Source of the DNA: Desulfobacteraceae bacterium
GTDB lineage: Bacteria; Desulfobacterota; Desulfobacteria; Desulfobacterales; Desulfosalsimonadaceae
DNA length: 64,000 nt
Reading direction: 5' to 3'
Assembly (NCBI GenBank): GCA_014237465.1
Contig: JABZFM010000008.1
Coordinates: 62,001 to 126,000, forward strand
This document shows positions 32,400-40,729 of the stretch, piece after piece (position 1 is the first letter of the stretch; each line of letters begins with the position of its first letter). The position numbers and the translations under genes were made by a program. The notes under the pieces were generated by a model, which was not told where the DNA came from, searched no databases, and was given only the letters and a program-made list of their open reading frames with translations.

Positions 32400-33188
32400 T
32401 TACATAATAACAAACTTGTCCTTACGCCGACGACCATTGAGCACTTCTTTTGCCAGTGACAGATAACTTTTTGATCCGGTTGACGATGGATCATAAAATA
32501 TTATCGGTTTACCGTAACTCGGCGCTTCACCCAGTCGAACCGTTTTCGGAATACGGGTCTTGAAAACCATATTTTTAAAATACTTGACCGCATTATCCGC
32601 CACCTGGTTCGAAAGGTTTGTCCGAGAATCGTACATGGTCAGCACAATGCCCTCGATGCTTAAGCCCGGATTCAACCCCTGCTTGATACGCTTAATGGTT
32701 TGCATCAGCTGGCCCAGACCTTCCAATGCATAGAACTCGCATTGCAGGGTAATAAGAATGGAGTTTGCAGCGGTCATTGCATTTAATGTCAACAAACTCA
32801 ATGAGGGCGGACAGTCTATTATGATATAATCATAATCGTTTGCACACTGGGACAGGAGCCGGCTCAGCACCTTATCCCGGGCATCATCGGCCATCATTTC
32901 AATTTCAAACCCGATCAACTCGGTTTTAGACGGAATAAGCGACAATTTACTGATGCCCGTTTCAAAAATAATACCCGCCGCATCCACCTGTCCGATTAAC
33001 CCGTGATACAAAGATTTATCAATGTTTCTTTTATCAATGCCCAGCCCGGTTGTGGCATTGGCCTGGGGGTCACAGTCCACCAGAAGGGTTTTTTTCTTTG
33101 CAACTGACAGCGCTGCTGCCAGATTAACCGCAGTGGTTGTTTTTCCAACCCCGCCTTTTTGATTTGCGATACAAATTGTATGTGCCAT
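32400..33188 (-). CDS. parA: Chromosome partitioning ATPase ParA (Soj type)
   Basis: A 262-residue Walker-type ATPase. The deviant Walker A motif KGGVGKTTTAVNLAAAL starts at about residue 10, Walker A' follows as LLVDCDPQANATTGLG, and Walker B as IIIDCPPSLSLLTLNA. The length and lack of an N-terminal helix-turn-helix mark the chromosomal Soj type rather than plasmid ParA. With ParB it drives segregation of the replication origin region. ATG 33188 is clear. The upstream gene (M48 protease) is divergent across 157 bases containing GTGGATAACAC, which only partly resembles a DnaA box. Replication-origin genes such as rsmG or mnmG are not adjacent. Confidence 0.94.
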   Translation of the reverse strand: MAHTICIANQKGGVGKTTTAVNLAAALSVAKKKTLLVDCDPQANATTGLGIDKRNIDKSLYHGLIGQVDAAGIIFETGISKLSLIPSKTELIGFEIEMMADDARDKVLSRLLSQCANDYDYIIIDCPPSLSLLTLNAMTAANSILITLQCEFYALEGLGQLMQTIKRIKQGLNPGLSIEGIVLTMYDSRTNLSNQVADNAVKYFKNMVFKTRIPKTVRLGEAPSYGKPIIFYDPSSTGSKSYLSLAKEVLNGRRRKDKFVIM

Positions 33189-33345
33189 AATAGTTTAAGC
33201 CTTACCATAAAAATCCATATTTGAAAAGTGGATAACACTGTGTCATAATATAATGTTATGATCAACACTGATATTAGGCCAAACAAATGGCCATTTCAGA
33301 AATATTTAAAAAAATCGATGGCTAACTAATACATTGAATAACCCT

Positions 33346-34779
33346 ATGTGTAAATTTAAAAAATTTATTGCCGCATGGACCGCCGCCGTTATTTTCTCCT
33401 GCGGCCTGATAATACCTGAAACGGCATCTTCATTGACGATCAAAGAAGAAGAAGAGCTGTCTGTTGAATTTCTCAAAGCCGTATTTGAAGCTTATGACAT
33501 CATCAAAGACCCTGTGATTAATGATTATATTAACGAGGTCGGGCAGAAAATCATATCCGCAATGCCCCCCCAGCCCTTGGCCTATAAATTTTATGCGGTT
33601 CGGCAGGATGCATACAATGCGTTTGCCGGTCCCGGGGGAAATATCTTCATATTTTCCGGTTTATTTTGCGCACTGGAAAGCGAAGATGAACTTGCAGCGC
33701 TGCTTGCCCATGAAATCGCCCACGTCTCATGCCGCCACATCTCGGAAATGATGAAGAAATCCAAAAAAACAAATATGGCAACCATGGCCGGTGTAGTTGC
33801 CGGGATTCTTATCGGCCTGGGCGGGGCAGGCACCGTGGGCACTGCGCTGACCATCGGATCCATGGCTGCGGGTCAGTCCATAGCCCTGGCCTATAGCCGG
33901 GAAAATGAAATGCAGGCAGACCAGATCGGGCGAACGTATCTTCAAAAAGCCGGATATAACTTGAACGGCCTTCTTTCCATATTGAAAAAAATTCGGTCGG
34001 TGGACTGGTTTGATGCCGAACAAATCCCGACTTACCTCAAAACCCATCCGGCCACTGAAGAACGGATTATGTACCTTGACAATCTGCTGGAAAACAGAGA
34101 AGCCCCTCCGGCGAAAAAAAATTACGCGTTTGAAAGAGCGCATACCCGGATAGTCGCGCTTTATGGAGATCCGGATACCGCCTTGCGCCTTTTCAAAGGC
34201 CTGGTCGAAGAAAATCCGGACAATTTCATGGCGCAATACGGATACGGTCTTATCCTTAACAGAGAGGGCAACCCGAAAGCCGCAGTTGACCACTTAATAA
34301 TAGCTTTACAAAAAAATCCAACCGACCCCGGTTTTAAAATCGATTTGGGCAAAGCTTACTTTATGGCCGGTGAATATCTTAACGCATTAAAAATACTAGA
34401 AAAAACATCAAAATCAGCCATTGGCACGACGATCGGACATATATATCTTGGACGCTCCCTGATGGCGCTCGGCCGCTATGAGGAGGCTGCCGATACATTT
34501 AACACGCTTATAAAAGACGATCCGGATAATGTGGATGCCTACTTTTTTCTCGGGGAGACTTACGGGAAACTGAATCAATTAACCAGTGCCCATTACAATC
34601 TGGGGCAGTATTACCTGAAAAACAGAAACCTGCAAACCGCAAGATTTCATTTAAATAAAGCCCTGGAGTATGAAAAAAATCCGGAACAAATTGAAAAAAT
34701 CAAACAGCTGCTGAAAGATCTGGATCCCCCCACCAATTTTTTTGGGATCGACAAGGAAAAGGAAACAGATAAAAAATAG
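33346..34779 (+). CDS. M48-family metalloprotease with TPR repeats (BepA-like)
   Basis: A 477-residue exported protein. The N-terminus KFKKFIAAWTAAVIFSCGLI is a signal peptide, probably cleaved near ETASS. The zinc site is HEIAH at about residues 122-126, with the third ligand in SRENEMQADQIG. A glycine-rich hydrophobic segment (VAGILIGLGGAGTVG) lies between them. From about residue 260 to 460 there are TPR-like repeats (AQYGYGLILNREGNPKAAVD, IYLGRSLMALGRYEEAADTF, NLGQYYLKNRNLQTARFHL). This layout is that of BepA/YfgC, a periplasmic protease and chaperone for outer membrane proteins. A TTG at 33334 also opens the frame; ATG 33346 is chosen. The TAG stop is the start of a heptamer repeat tract. 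Confidence 0.92.
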   Translation: MCKFKKFIAAWTAAVIFSCGLIIPETASSLTIKEEEELSVEFLKAVFEAYDIIKDPVINDYINEVGQKIISAMPPQPLAYKFYAVRQDAYNAFAGPGGNIFIFSGLFCALESEDELAALLAHEIAHVSCRHISEMMKKSKKTNMATMAGVVAGILIGLGGAGTVGTALTIGSMAAGQSIALAYSRENEMQADQIGRTYLQKAGYNLNGLLSILKKIRSVDWFDAEQIPTYLKTHPATEERIMYLDNLLENREAPPAKKNYAFERAHTRIVALYGDPDTALRLFKGLVEENPDNFMAQYGYGLILNREGNPKAAVDHLIIALQKNPTDPGFKIDLGKAYFMAGEYLNALKILEKTSKSAIGTTIGHIYLGRSLMALGRYEEAADTFNTLIKDDPDNVDAYFFLGETYGKLNQLTSAHYNLGQYYLKNRNLQTARFHLNKALEYEKNPEQIEKIKQLLKDLDPPTNFFGIDKEKETDKK

Positions 34780-34826
34780 GTTGAAGGTGGAAGGTTTAAG
34801 GCTGAAGGTAGAAAATGGAAGGTTCA
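34778..34826 (+). repeat. Heptanucleotide tandem tract starting in the M48 stop codon
   Basis: Seven 7-base units: AGGTTGA, AGGTGGA, AGGTTTA, AGGCTGA, AGGTAGA, AAATGGA, AGGTTCA. As at 27848, the tract begins with the AG of a TAG stop and is seven units (49 bases) long. Confidence 0.85.
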
Positions 34827-34867
34827 CACCCATACATTATCTATAAAATCAATTTATAGCAAAGCCA

Positions 34868-34903
34868 TTGACATGCGCATACAAACAATGCATATATATA
34901 CAT
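34868..34903 (+). promoter_or_regulatory. vapBC promoter and possible operator
   Basis: TTGACA at 34868-34873 is a perfect -35 box. A -10-like CATATA or TATATA follows at 17 or 19 bases. The -10 is so close to ATG 34904 that the transcript may be leaderless, and no ribosome binding site is visible. TGCGCAT...ATGCATA forms an imperfect inverted repeat over the spacer, a plausible VapBC operator. Confidence 0.5.
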
Positions 34904-35116
34904 ATGAGAACAACATTAAACATAGATGATCAAATATTAAAGAAAGCGTCTTTACTGACCGGTGTCAAAGAAAAAACATCGCTGGTACGCCTTGGCCTTG
35001 AGGCTTTAATTGCGCGTGAAAGCATGAAACGTCTTGCCGTGTTAGGTGGCTCTGAAAAAGAATTGCGCCCCATCCCCCGGCGAAGATCAACGAAAGAAAA
35101 AGATGATTCTTGTTGA
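34904..35116 (+). CDS. vapB: VapB-type antitoxin
   Basis: A 70-residue antitoxin. MRTTLNIDDQILKKAS is the ribbon-helix-helix N-terminus typical of VapB proteins of the DUF2191 type, followed by TSLVRLGLEALIARESMKRL and a basic C-terminus that would wrap the toxin (RPIPRRRSTKEKD). The frame is open from a TTG at 34868, but ATG 34904 gives the family N-terminus. The gene overlaps vapC by 14 bases, the usual translational coupling. It would neutralise the PIN toxin and repress the operon from the inverted repeat upstream. Confidence 0.88.
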   Translation: MRTTLNIDDQILKKASLLTGVKEKTSLVRLGLEALIARESMKRLAVLGGSEKELRPIPRRRSTKEKDDSC

Positions 35117-35471
35117 TACTTCCGTATGGATCAACCATCTCCGCGACGGTGACCGGTACTTGGAGGAGCTGCTTCTTGATGGTGAGGTATGGTCTCATAC
35201 CTTCATTATTAGTGAATTGGCTTGTGGCAATATAAAAAACCGGAAAGAAATTATATCATTATTGCTGGCTTTACCGATGAGTCCTCAAGTTGAATTCAGA
35301 GAATATTTATATTTCATTGAGCGACATCAATTAAATGGCCGGGGAATTGGTTTTGTTGACATACATCTTTTGGCATCCTCACAATTAGGCCAGGTGAAAT
35401 TATGGACGGCTGACAAAAGGCTTATGTCAGCGGCAGCCAATTTAGGATTGAAATACGAAAAGAAAAGATAA
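35103..35471 (+). CDS. vapC: VapC-type PIN-domain toxin
   Basis: A 122-residue PIN-domain ribonuclease. Catalytic acidic residues are Asp5 in ILVDTSVWI, the Glu in IISELACGN, Asp in GFVDIHLLAS and Asp in LWTADKRL, the standard set of four in order. ATG 35103 overlaps the antitoxin gene; the frame is open from 35046 but the upstream part is the antitoxin gene in another frame. VapC toxins cut tRNA or rRNA; the target is not predictable here. The pair opens an AT-rich accessory stretch. Confidence 0.9.
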   Translation: MILVDTSVWINHLRDGDRYLEELLLDGEVWSHTFIISELACGNIKNRKEIISLLLALPMSPQVEFREYLYFIERHQLNGRGIGFVDIHLLASSQLGQVKLWTADKRLMSAAANLGLKYEKKR

Positions 35472-35926
35472 CCGGCATCAGAGCTATATTTTACCCGTAT
35501 TTCTTCACTCCTTTAGTAAAATATCCGTGATGGGATGAGGAGAACCACCATATATTGCGTCGGTCAAATTTCTTTTGAAGTGACGACTTGCTATTGCATT
35601 CTTCACTGGAGGGGTGAATTTTGATGGTGAGGACTGTTGAACGCCAAAATAACCGGCAAATTTAAGCCTTGTGACGATAGGAACAAAGCATCAACTTGTC
35701 CGAGTGCATTTTTTTGTCAGGCATAACAGGATATGTACGATATTACTTAAAAAAAGGTGAGATATTAGATGGGTGTATGAGATTCAACCGTGATAGGTGA
35801 AAAAAGTATCTATTAGTCGGTATGTTATCCATAGCCTGCTCAGGCTCTACTTGATAGACCAAAATGGCACATATAGCACTATATACTTCAAGCTACATTG
35901 GTAAATGTATTGTCTCTACTAAGGGG
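35472..35926. other. 455-base gap after vapBC
   Basis: No protein-like frame, hairpin or repeat family member was recognised. Composition is moderately AT-rich. It could contain decayed sequence from the same accessory region, but nothing identifiable remains. Confidence 0.4.
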
Positions 35927-37732
35927 TCACCCTGACTGATTTAGAGCGCTCATTACGTATTCTCTGCGAGAGTCCAAGGGATCGGAACATTGCAGGAAAT
36001 TGGTAAAACTCTGATTGGATTCACCTACCAGCCCAAGCGCCCGGAATGAAAGCCCTAGGTTGTACCAACCAGTGGCATATCCTGAGTCTAAATCAACCGT
36101 TCTTGTGTAGTATTGACTGGCGGCCTCAAACTTTTTCAGTTTATAGGCAATATTCCCTAAGTTAATTAGAGTATTAATATCATCAGGATGATATTCCAAG
36201 GCTGTAGATAAAAGTTGAGCTGCCTGAGTTAGATCCCCTGATTTCTGACAAAGTAATCCTTTATTAACGAGAGCGCCTAGATCTGTAGGGTCTCTATCAA
36301 GAATCTTGCTGTATAAATCAAAAGCCCCATCATCTCGACCAAGTTTTGAAAGAGTGAGTGCTTTATCAAATTCCCACTGTACTCCCAAAGGGAACTTTTT
36401 CAGTATTTCGTCAAACAATTCAAGAGCTTCTTCGTATCGCCCCAATCGCAGTAGGCTCGCTGCTTTCCTTCCTGTCTCCCAAGGATCAAAAACAGGTTCT
36501 TCTTCAATAGGCGTGTCAATTTCGTTTTTCGCATGGATCGCTTCAAGTAACATGCGTTTTATGTGCTGAAATGACTGTGGACGATCATGAGGCTCTTTTT
36601 GTAAACAATCCTTGGTTATCTTGAATAGTTTATGGAATAAGAATTTTGGCTTCGCCTGTGAGTGAAGGTGGAAATATTGGGATAGAACATTTTCTTTCGC
36701 TACTTTCTTCATCAGCGAAGAAATATCCCCATATGGCCAACGACCTTTGGATATCAACTGATAGAGAATAATACCAAAGCTATAGATATCCGAACGTTCA
36801 TCGCAATCCTTAGCGCTCAAAAATTGTTCAGGAGCCATATATGGAAGGGTTCCCATAATGGCGTTTCCAGTGGTTTGGTTAATTTCAATTTTTCGTCCTG
36901 CAAGATCTGATGAGAATAAAGTGGATTGCGTTAAGCTGGAAATGCCAAAATCCGTTACTTTTGCGACACTCCCATTCTCAATCAATATATTGTCGGGCTT
37001 TAGGTCTCGATGTGCCTTGATCCCCATAGAATACGCATGAGACAAGCCTTCACAGATACCGACACACAAGTTGACGATCTGTTCAATTGGAATATTCGCC
37101 GAGTTGGAAATATAGTCTTGAAGTGACGTGAGGCCATTGTTATTTGGTTCGACAAGCTCCATCAGGATTACAACTTCATCGCCAATTTTGTCTATAAATT
37201 CAGCATGCACAATATGTTTGTGTTGGCCTAAGTTGACCCATAGGTCTGCTTCCTGAATGAATTGGGTACGAGCATGAAGGTCTGTTAATAGTTCGTCTCG
37301 TATGGTTTTAAGTGCAAGAAATTCTTCTATCTCATGCGAATAAACCATGCTGACAATACCAAATCCCCCCATACCAAGAGATCGCATTACTTCATATCGG
37401 TTGTCAATGATAGAGCTATGCCCCAGAAAGTCATTAGGACTGAGATACAAAGTGCCATAGCGGTGCAATAAATCTATTTCTTGCTGTGAAATCTTGATTA
37501 ATCGAGCAGTGTTCAGGCCATCAAAATTATCTAAGGAAAGAGTTATTAAAATTTCTAGTCTGGTTTTATTGGTGACCGGATGCTTCCAACTTGCCCACGT
37601 TTGGAAGGCTGGGTGTTTAAGGGCTTTTTCCCAATTAGGCATGGCGTGATCGATCGCACCGAATAATCTTCGTTGTCTAGCCTTTCTATTTGGCCGACCA
37701 TGCATCCATTCAATCCATTCGTACACATCCAT
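35927..37732 (-). CDS. Serine/threonine protein kinase with C-terminal TPR repeats
   Basis: A 601-residue protein. An N-terminal region of about 110 residues (EWIEWMHGRPNRKARQRRLF and on) is not a family I recognise. The kinase domain spans about 115-400: glycine loop SLGMGGFGIVSMV, catalytic KAHRDLKPDNILIENG with full HRD, DFG in VTDFGISSL, and the APE-like YMAPEQF followed by DERSDIYSFGIILYQLI, so it looks fully active. About residues 430-590 hold TPR repeats (YEEALELFDEILKK, ALVNKGLLCQKSGDLTQAAQ, TLINLGNIAYKLKKFEAASQ, TGWYNLGLSFRALGLV). The start ATG 37732 has GGAG seven bases upstream, so the longer frame to 37756 is rejected. The target is unknown. There is no phosphatase beside it. Confidence 0.9.
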   Translation of the reverse strand: MDVYEWIEWMHGRPNRKARQRRLFGAIDHAMPNWEKALKHPAFQTWASWKHPVTNKTRLEILITLSLDNFDGLNTARLIKISQQEIDLLHRYGTLYLSPNDFLGHSSIIDNRYEVMRSLGMGGFGIVSMVYSHEIEEFLALKTIRDELLTDLHARTQFIQEADLWVNLGQHKHIVHAEFIDKIGDEVVILMELVEPNNNGLTSLQDYISNSANIPIEQIVNLCVGICEGLSHAYSMGIKAHRDLKPDNILIENGSVAKVTDFGISSLTQSTLFSSDLAGRKIEINQTTGNAIMGTLPYMAPEQFLSAKDCDERSDIYSFGIILYQLISKGRWPYGDISSLMKKVAKENVLSQYFHLHSQAKPKFLFHKLFKITKDCLQKEPHDRPQSFQHIKRMLLEAIHAKNEIDTPIEEEPVFDPWETGRKAASLLRLGRYEEALELFDEILKKFPLGVQWEFDKALTLSKLGRDDGAFDLYSKILDRDPTDLGALVNKGLLCQKSGDLTQAAQLLSTALEYHPDDINTLINLGNIAYKLKKFEAASQYYTRTVDLDSGYATGWYNLGLSFRALGLVGESNQSFTNFLQCSDPLDSRREYVMSALNQSG

Positions 37733-37923
37733 ATTAAATCTCCGTAAATGCCTCATTCATATGGCGTAGAAATCTCGGCAGCGTAAGCAGACCAATTTAC
37801 GGGTAGAACGGTTCCAAGCCCTTGAAAATTCAGAAGCAGTCTGAATAGGAAGAATACCAGGCCGTTCGTTTCTGGCCGTAATACATAAATTTGTCTGTAA
37901 AGCTCATCATTTTGAAGCCTCGT

Positions 37924-37985
37924 GGCCATCACCGGCGAGAATGGTGCGCAGCGGAATTCCCGCCCGGGTGCATGGCATGGTTCGG
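37924..37985. other. Imperfect inverted repeat at the 3' end of the orphan gene (attC-like?)
   Basis: On the plus strand GGCCATCACCGG at 37924 pairs imperfectly with CCGGGTGCATGGC near 37966-37978, with single unpaired bases. It is followed by ATGGTTCGG. The orphan protein reads into it and gains the odd tail AMHPGGNSAAHHSRR. Similar tails recur in proteins of other bacteria that run into a mobile repeat. An integron-type attC origin is possible but the core site is not convincing. Confidence 0.3.
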
Positions 37986-38573
37986 ATTTGGCGATTCCAT
38001 TATGCGGGCAATATCTGAACAATCGCCAAGGGTAAGCACTATATGTTCTTCACATTTAATTCGAACGTCACCGACAAGAGCAATCCGGAATTCTTTTTGA
38101 CCGGTATAGCACATGCTTTTTTGAAATATGCCTTCAACCCAATGATACTCCCTGCGACTTCCAGCGTCTTTGTCATAAGTAACCGGGCCGACTTGCATAC
38201 CTCTAATGTCAATTTTTCTTTCTACAACAGCATCCTTTATTCGATTGATAAATGAGAGAGTATCTGTGATTTGAAGAACTGTGTCCCGGTCACGCCACGT
38301 GCTTAAAACAATATTGGGGTCGCTTTCCATAGTTGAGCAAAAAACAAATATAGGATTAAGATAATCGGCGGTGCATCTTACTCCCTGACGAATGGTAACA
38401 CTTGTACTTTCTAATGGGTCACCCCGCTCAAAATCCTCATCCCGTTGAAATATCACCAGGTTTGTAAAATATATAGTTCCTTTTTTAAGGAATTGCTCTG
38501 CCCATTCTCGGGGATATGCTTTAAAAATCCCTGGAAGAACAAACTCTATGCCATTAATAAAGAATGTACTCAT
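37929..38573 (-). CDS. Uncharacterised protein in accessory region
   Basis: A 214-residue soluble protein of no family I can name. It begins MSTFFINGIEFVLPGIFKAY. A segment such as IYFTNLVIFQRDEDFERGDP then LEST recalls a broad group of orphan proteins with a G-x-(I/L)-x-F-x-x-L-x-x-F-x-x-x-ED-x-x-RGD signature that often occurs near defence or toxin genes. That resemblance is only by eye. The last 15 residues look unrelated to the rest and correspond to an imperfect inverted repeat in the DNA. It lies upstream of the TPR kinase on the same strand, separated by 196 bases. ATG 38573 has no strong ribosome binding site. Confidence 0.6.
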   Translation of the reverse strand: MSTFFINGIEFVLPGIFKAYPREWAEQFLKKGTIYFTNLVIFQRDEDFERGDPLESTSVTIRQGVRCTADYLNPIFVFCSTMESDPNIVLSTWRDRDTVLQITDTLSFINRIKDAVVERKIDIRGMQVGPVTYDKDAGSRREYHWVEGIFQKSMCYTGQKEFRIALVGDVRIKCEEHIVLTLGDCSDIARIMESPNPNHAMHPGGNSAAHHSRR

Positions 38574-38718
38574 GCCAATTTAATCCGAACTTATTTATTA
38601 TGTCGCACAACACATTTGTTGAATAATTATTATCATGTTGCAACACTATAATTTTATAACCAAAATCCATATAGCATTCATTTATTCATCTAAAAAAATA
38701 ATATATGTTCTTCTAAGC

Positions 38719-40188
38719 TCAAAATATGCTTAAAATAAAACATCCACCGCCTCCACTACCCCCTCCAGAGTCACTCTCTTTGTTATTATCATCATTATTT
38801 GAAGAATTTTCGTTAATATTATTAATTGTTATTATCACATCATCTGAATGGATGAGGCCACCGTTATCTTCGATGCTCAACTGGAATGTTAAAGTTTCCT
38901 GATCATCCACCAAAGGCGCTATAAACTCTGGCTTGACTTTAGTGTCCCCTGACAAAACCACTGAAGGTCCGTTTATTTGAGTCCACTGGTACTGCGCAAC
39001 CCCATCATCATTATCATTTGATGCTCCTGCATCTAAAGTTACAATGTCACCTTCATTTACAATTTGATCCGGTCCTGCGTCTGCAGAAGGTGGCTGGTTG
39101 ATCCATATTACATTAACGCTACAACTGGCACTATCTGATATCCCGCCTATCGTTGTAATTGTAATTTTAAAAGACAAAGATTCACCATCCGGCCCGACAT
39201 CGGGAGCCCAAAAGGAAGGGCTCAATGCTTTTGCATCTGTTAAAGTAATATCCGGGCCTGAAGTTTGAACCCAATGGAACTCTTCAATTTCAATATTTGA
39301 ATGACTTTTGAAACCATTTAGGGTTACAATTTCACCCTCGCTGGCTGTTAAATTACCACCAGCATCAGCAACAACCTCTATTATAGGCGTTTCTGCGTGG
39401 GGCATTGTCAAATAAGGTTCGTATTCAGTATAGAGGTGTATGTCTAAATCATCCTTTTTATCATAAATCATTTCTTCGATTGTCTCTGTATTACTTGTTC
39501 CCCAGTAATTATTTTTTGCTTCTTCACAGCTTTTGACTGCAATTTGGTCGGAACTCAAAAAGCTATTATATTGAAGTATATGTCTGTAATTTGGAACAAT
39601 TGAGTGATCGAAAATTGCACCATGCTTATTCGGATTTATAAAAACATTATTTTCAATCGTATAATTAGTCGTTGAATTTAATATTATGTGGTCAGACTGG
39701 ACGAAAATATTATTTTTTATTATACCTTCAGCTTCACAACAACCAATATATAAGGAATAATTATATATTTTTGAATTTCTAACTATTACTGTTCTTGTTC
39801 CTTCATCGTGAAGTACTCCGCCTCCTTTTAATATACAATGTTCAAGCTGGATTTTTCCGTCATTTGGCGGAATTCCAGTCGCACCTGATATTCTAACATT
39901 TTCAAATATAATATTGTTTTTTTCATCACCTATAGCGATTAACTCTGCCCCCATAAAGAATTTGATATAATCACTGGAATTCCCAACAACCTTGAATCCC
40001 GGCTCAATTGTAAGCCTCGCGCCTTCGGCCACTTGCACTACCCCTTGGAGTTCATACGGTGAATTTTCTGTCTTCCATACTGTATCAGTATCTATGATGT
40101 TTGAAATATTTTGTGCATACGCTGTATTTAATAATAAAATGCCCAATAATGTGATTAGAAAATTTCCCTTTATGAAATTTTTGTTCAT
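38719..40188 (-). CDS. Secreted beta-helix/PKD-like protein with truncated CFI-box tail
   Basis: A 489-residue exported protein. The N-terminus KFLITLLGILLLNTAYA-like (KGNFLITLLGILLLNTAYA) is a signal peptide ending AYA. Residues 40-260 show parallel beta-helix character (IIKNNIFVQSDHIILNSTTN, NYTIENNVFINPN). Two K319/PKD-like Ig-fold repeats follow, the second starting PSADAGPDQIVNEGDIVTLD. The end is a Ser/Gly-rich linker and GGGGCFI, the start of the CFI-box C-terminal sorting region common in Desulfobacterota surface proteins (usually CFIATAAYG), but here the frame ends six residues after Cys. GGAG stands five bases before ATG 40188. It is probably a surface or periplasmic protein; its ligand is unknown. 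The DNA is clearly more AT-rich than the flanks. Confidence 0.78.
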   Translation of the reverse strand: MNKNFIKGNFLITLLGILLLNTAYAQNISNIIDTDTVWKTENSPYELQGVVQVAEGARLTIEPGFKVVGNSSDYIKFFMGAELIAIGDEKNNIIFENVRISGATGIPPNDGKIQLEHCILKGGGVLHDEGTRTVIVRNSKIYNYSLYIGCCEAEGIIKNNIFVQSDHIILNSTTNYTIENNVFINPNKHGAIFDHSIVPNYRHILQYNSFLSSDQIAVKSCEEAKNNYWGTSNTETIEEMIYDKKDDLDIHLYTEYEPYLTMPHAETPIIEVVADAGGNLTASEGEIVTLNGFKSHSNIEIEEFHWVQTSGPDITLTDAKALSPSFWAPDVGPDGESLSFKITITTIGGISDSASCSVNVIWINQPPSADAGPDQIVNEGDIVTLDAGASNDNDDGVAQYQWTQINGPSVVLSGDTKVKPEFIAPLVDDQETLTFQLSIEDNGGLIHSDDVIITINNINENSSNNDDNNKESDSGGGSGGGGCFILSIF

Positions 40189-40729
40189 AAAATCTCCTAT
40201 TTAAATATTAAAAATATTGTTTTATCTGCTTTGAGTACTGAAAAAATACGATTTTTTATTATGATTTCAATTACCTATCGGCATTAAAAGCTTTTCAATA
40301 CTATCATGAATACTGCGATCAACACTCTTAATAACCAAAAATAAATATTTTGTGTCCCATAAATCAAAATTTTGAGCATATTATCAATTAAAAATCATAA
40401 ATACTATGAAATAATAATATAATGTTTTCGAAATACACTGAATTCGAATATTTAAAGAGGACATATCTATTTTTAAATTAATTGATTATAGTAACGAATA
40501 TTTTAAAAGCTGGTATTGCAGGGATCAGGTTTTTCAAAAAAGGCAATTCTATGACTAACTAAAGAGCGAAATTATACCGGAGGTCCAAAAAAGACAGTAT
40601 TGCAAAAGTTTTTCGCAGTGAAGAATGTCGATAACTTTCATCAACATTATCTGATTTTCAGGCATACAAGATATTGAGATTGGTGAACTTTTATACTTTG
40701 CCGTAGAAATCCGACTTTTAACGACGCCA
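40189..40729. other. 541-base AT-rich gap with a repeat-family terminus
   Basis: Strongly AT-rich and without a credible gene. GACTTTTAACGACGCCATC at 40713-40731 is a degenerate terminus of the interspersed repeat family and overlaps the EF-G stop codon. The rest shows no recognisable structure. It marks the right border of the AT-rich accessory stretch. Confidence 0.5.

Noticed and set aside
33220-33235. DnaA-box-like GTGGATAACAC near parA as sign of a replication origin
   Set aside because: A single imperfect box without clustering, AT-rich unwinding element pattern or rsmG/mnmG/dnaA neighbours.
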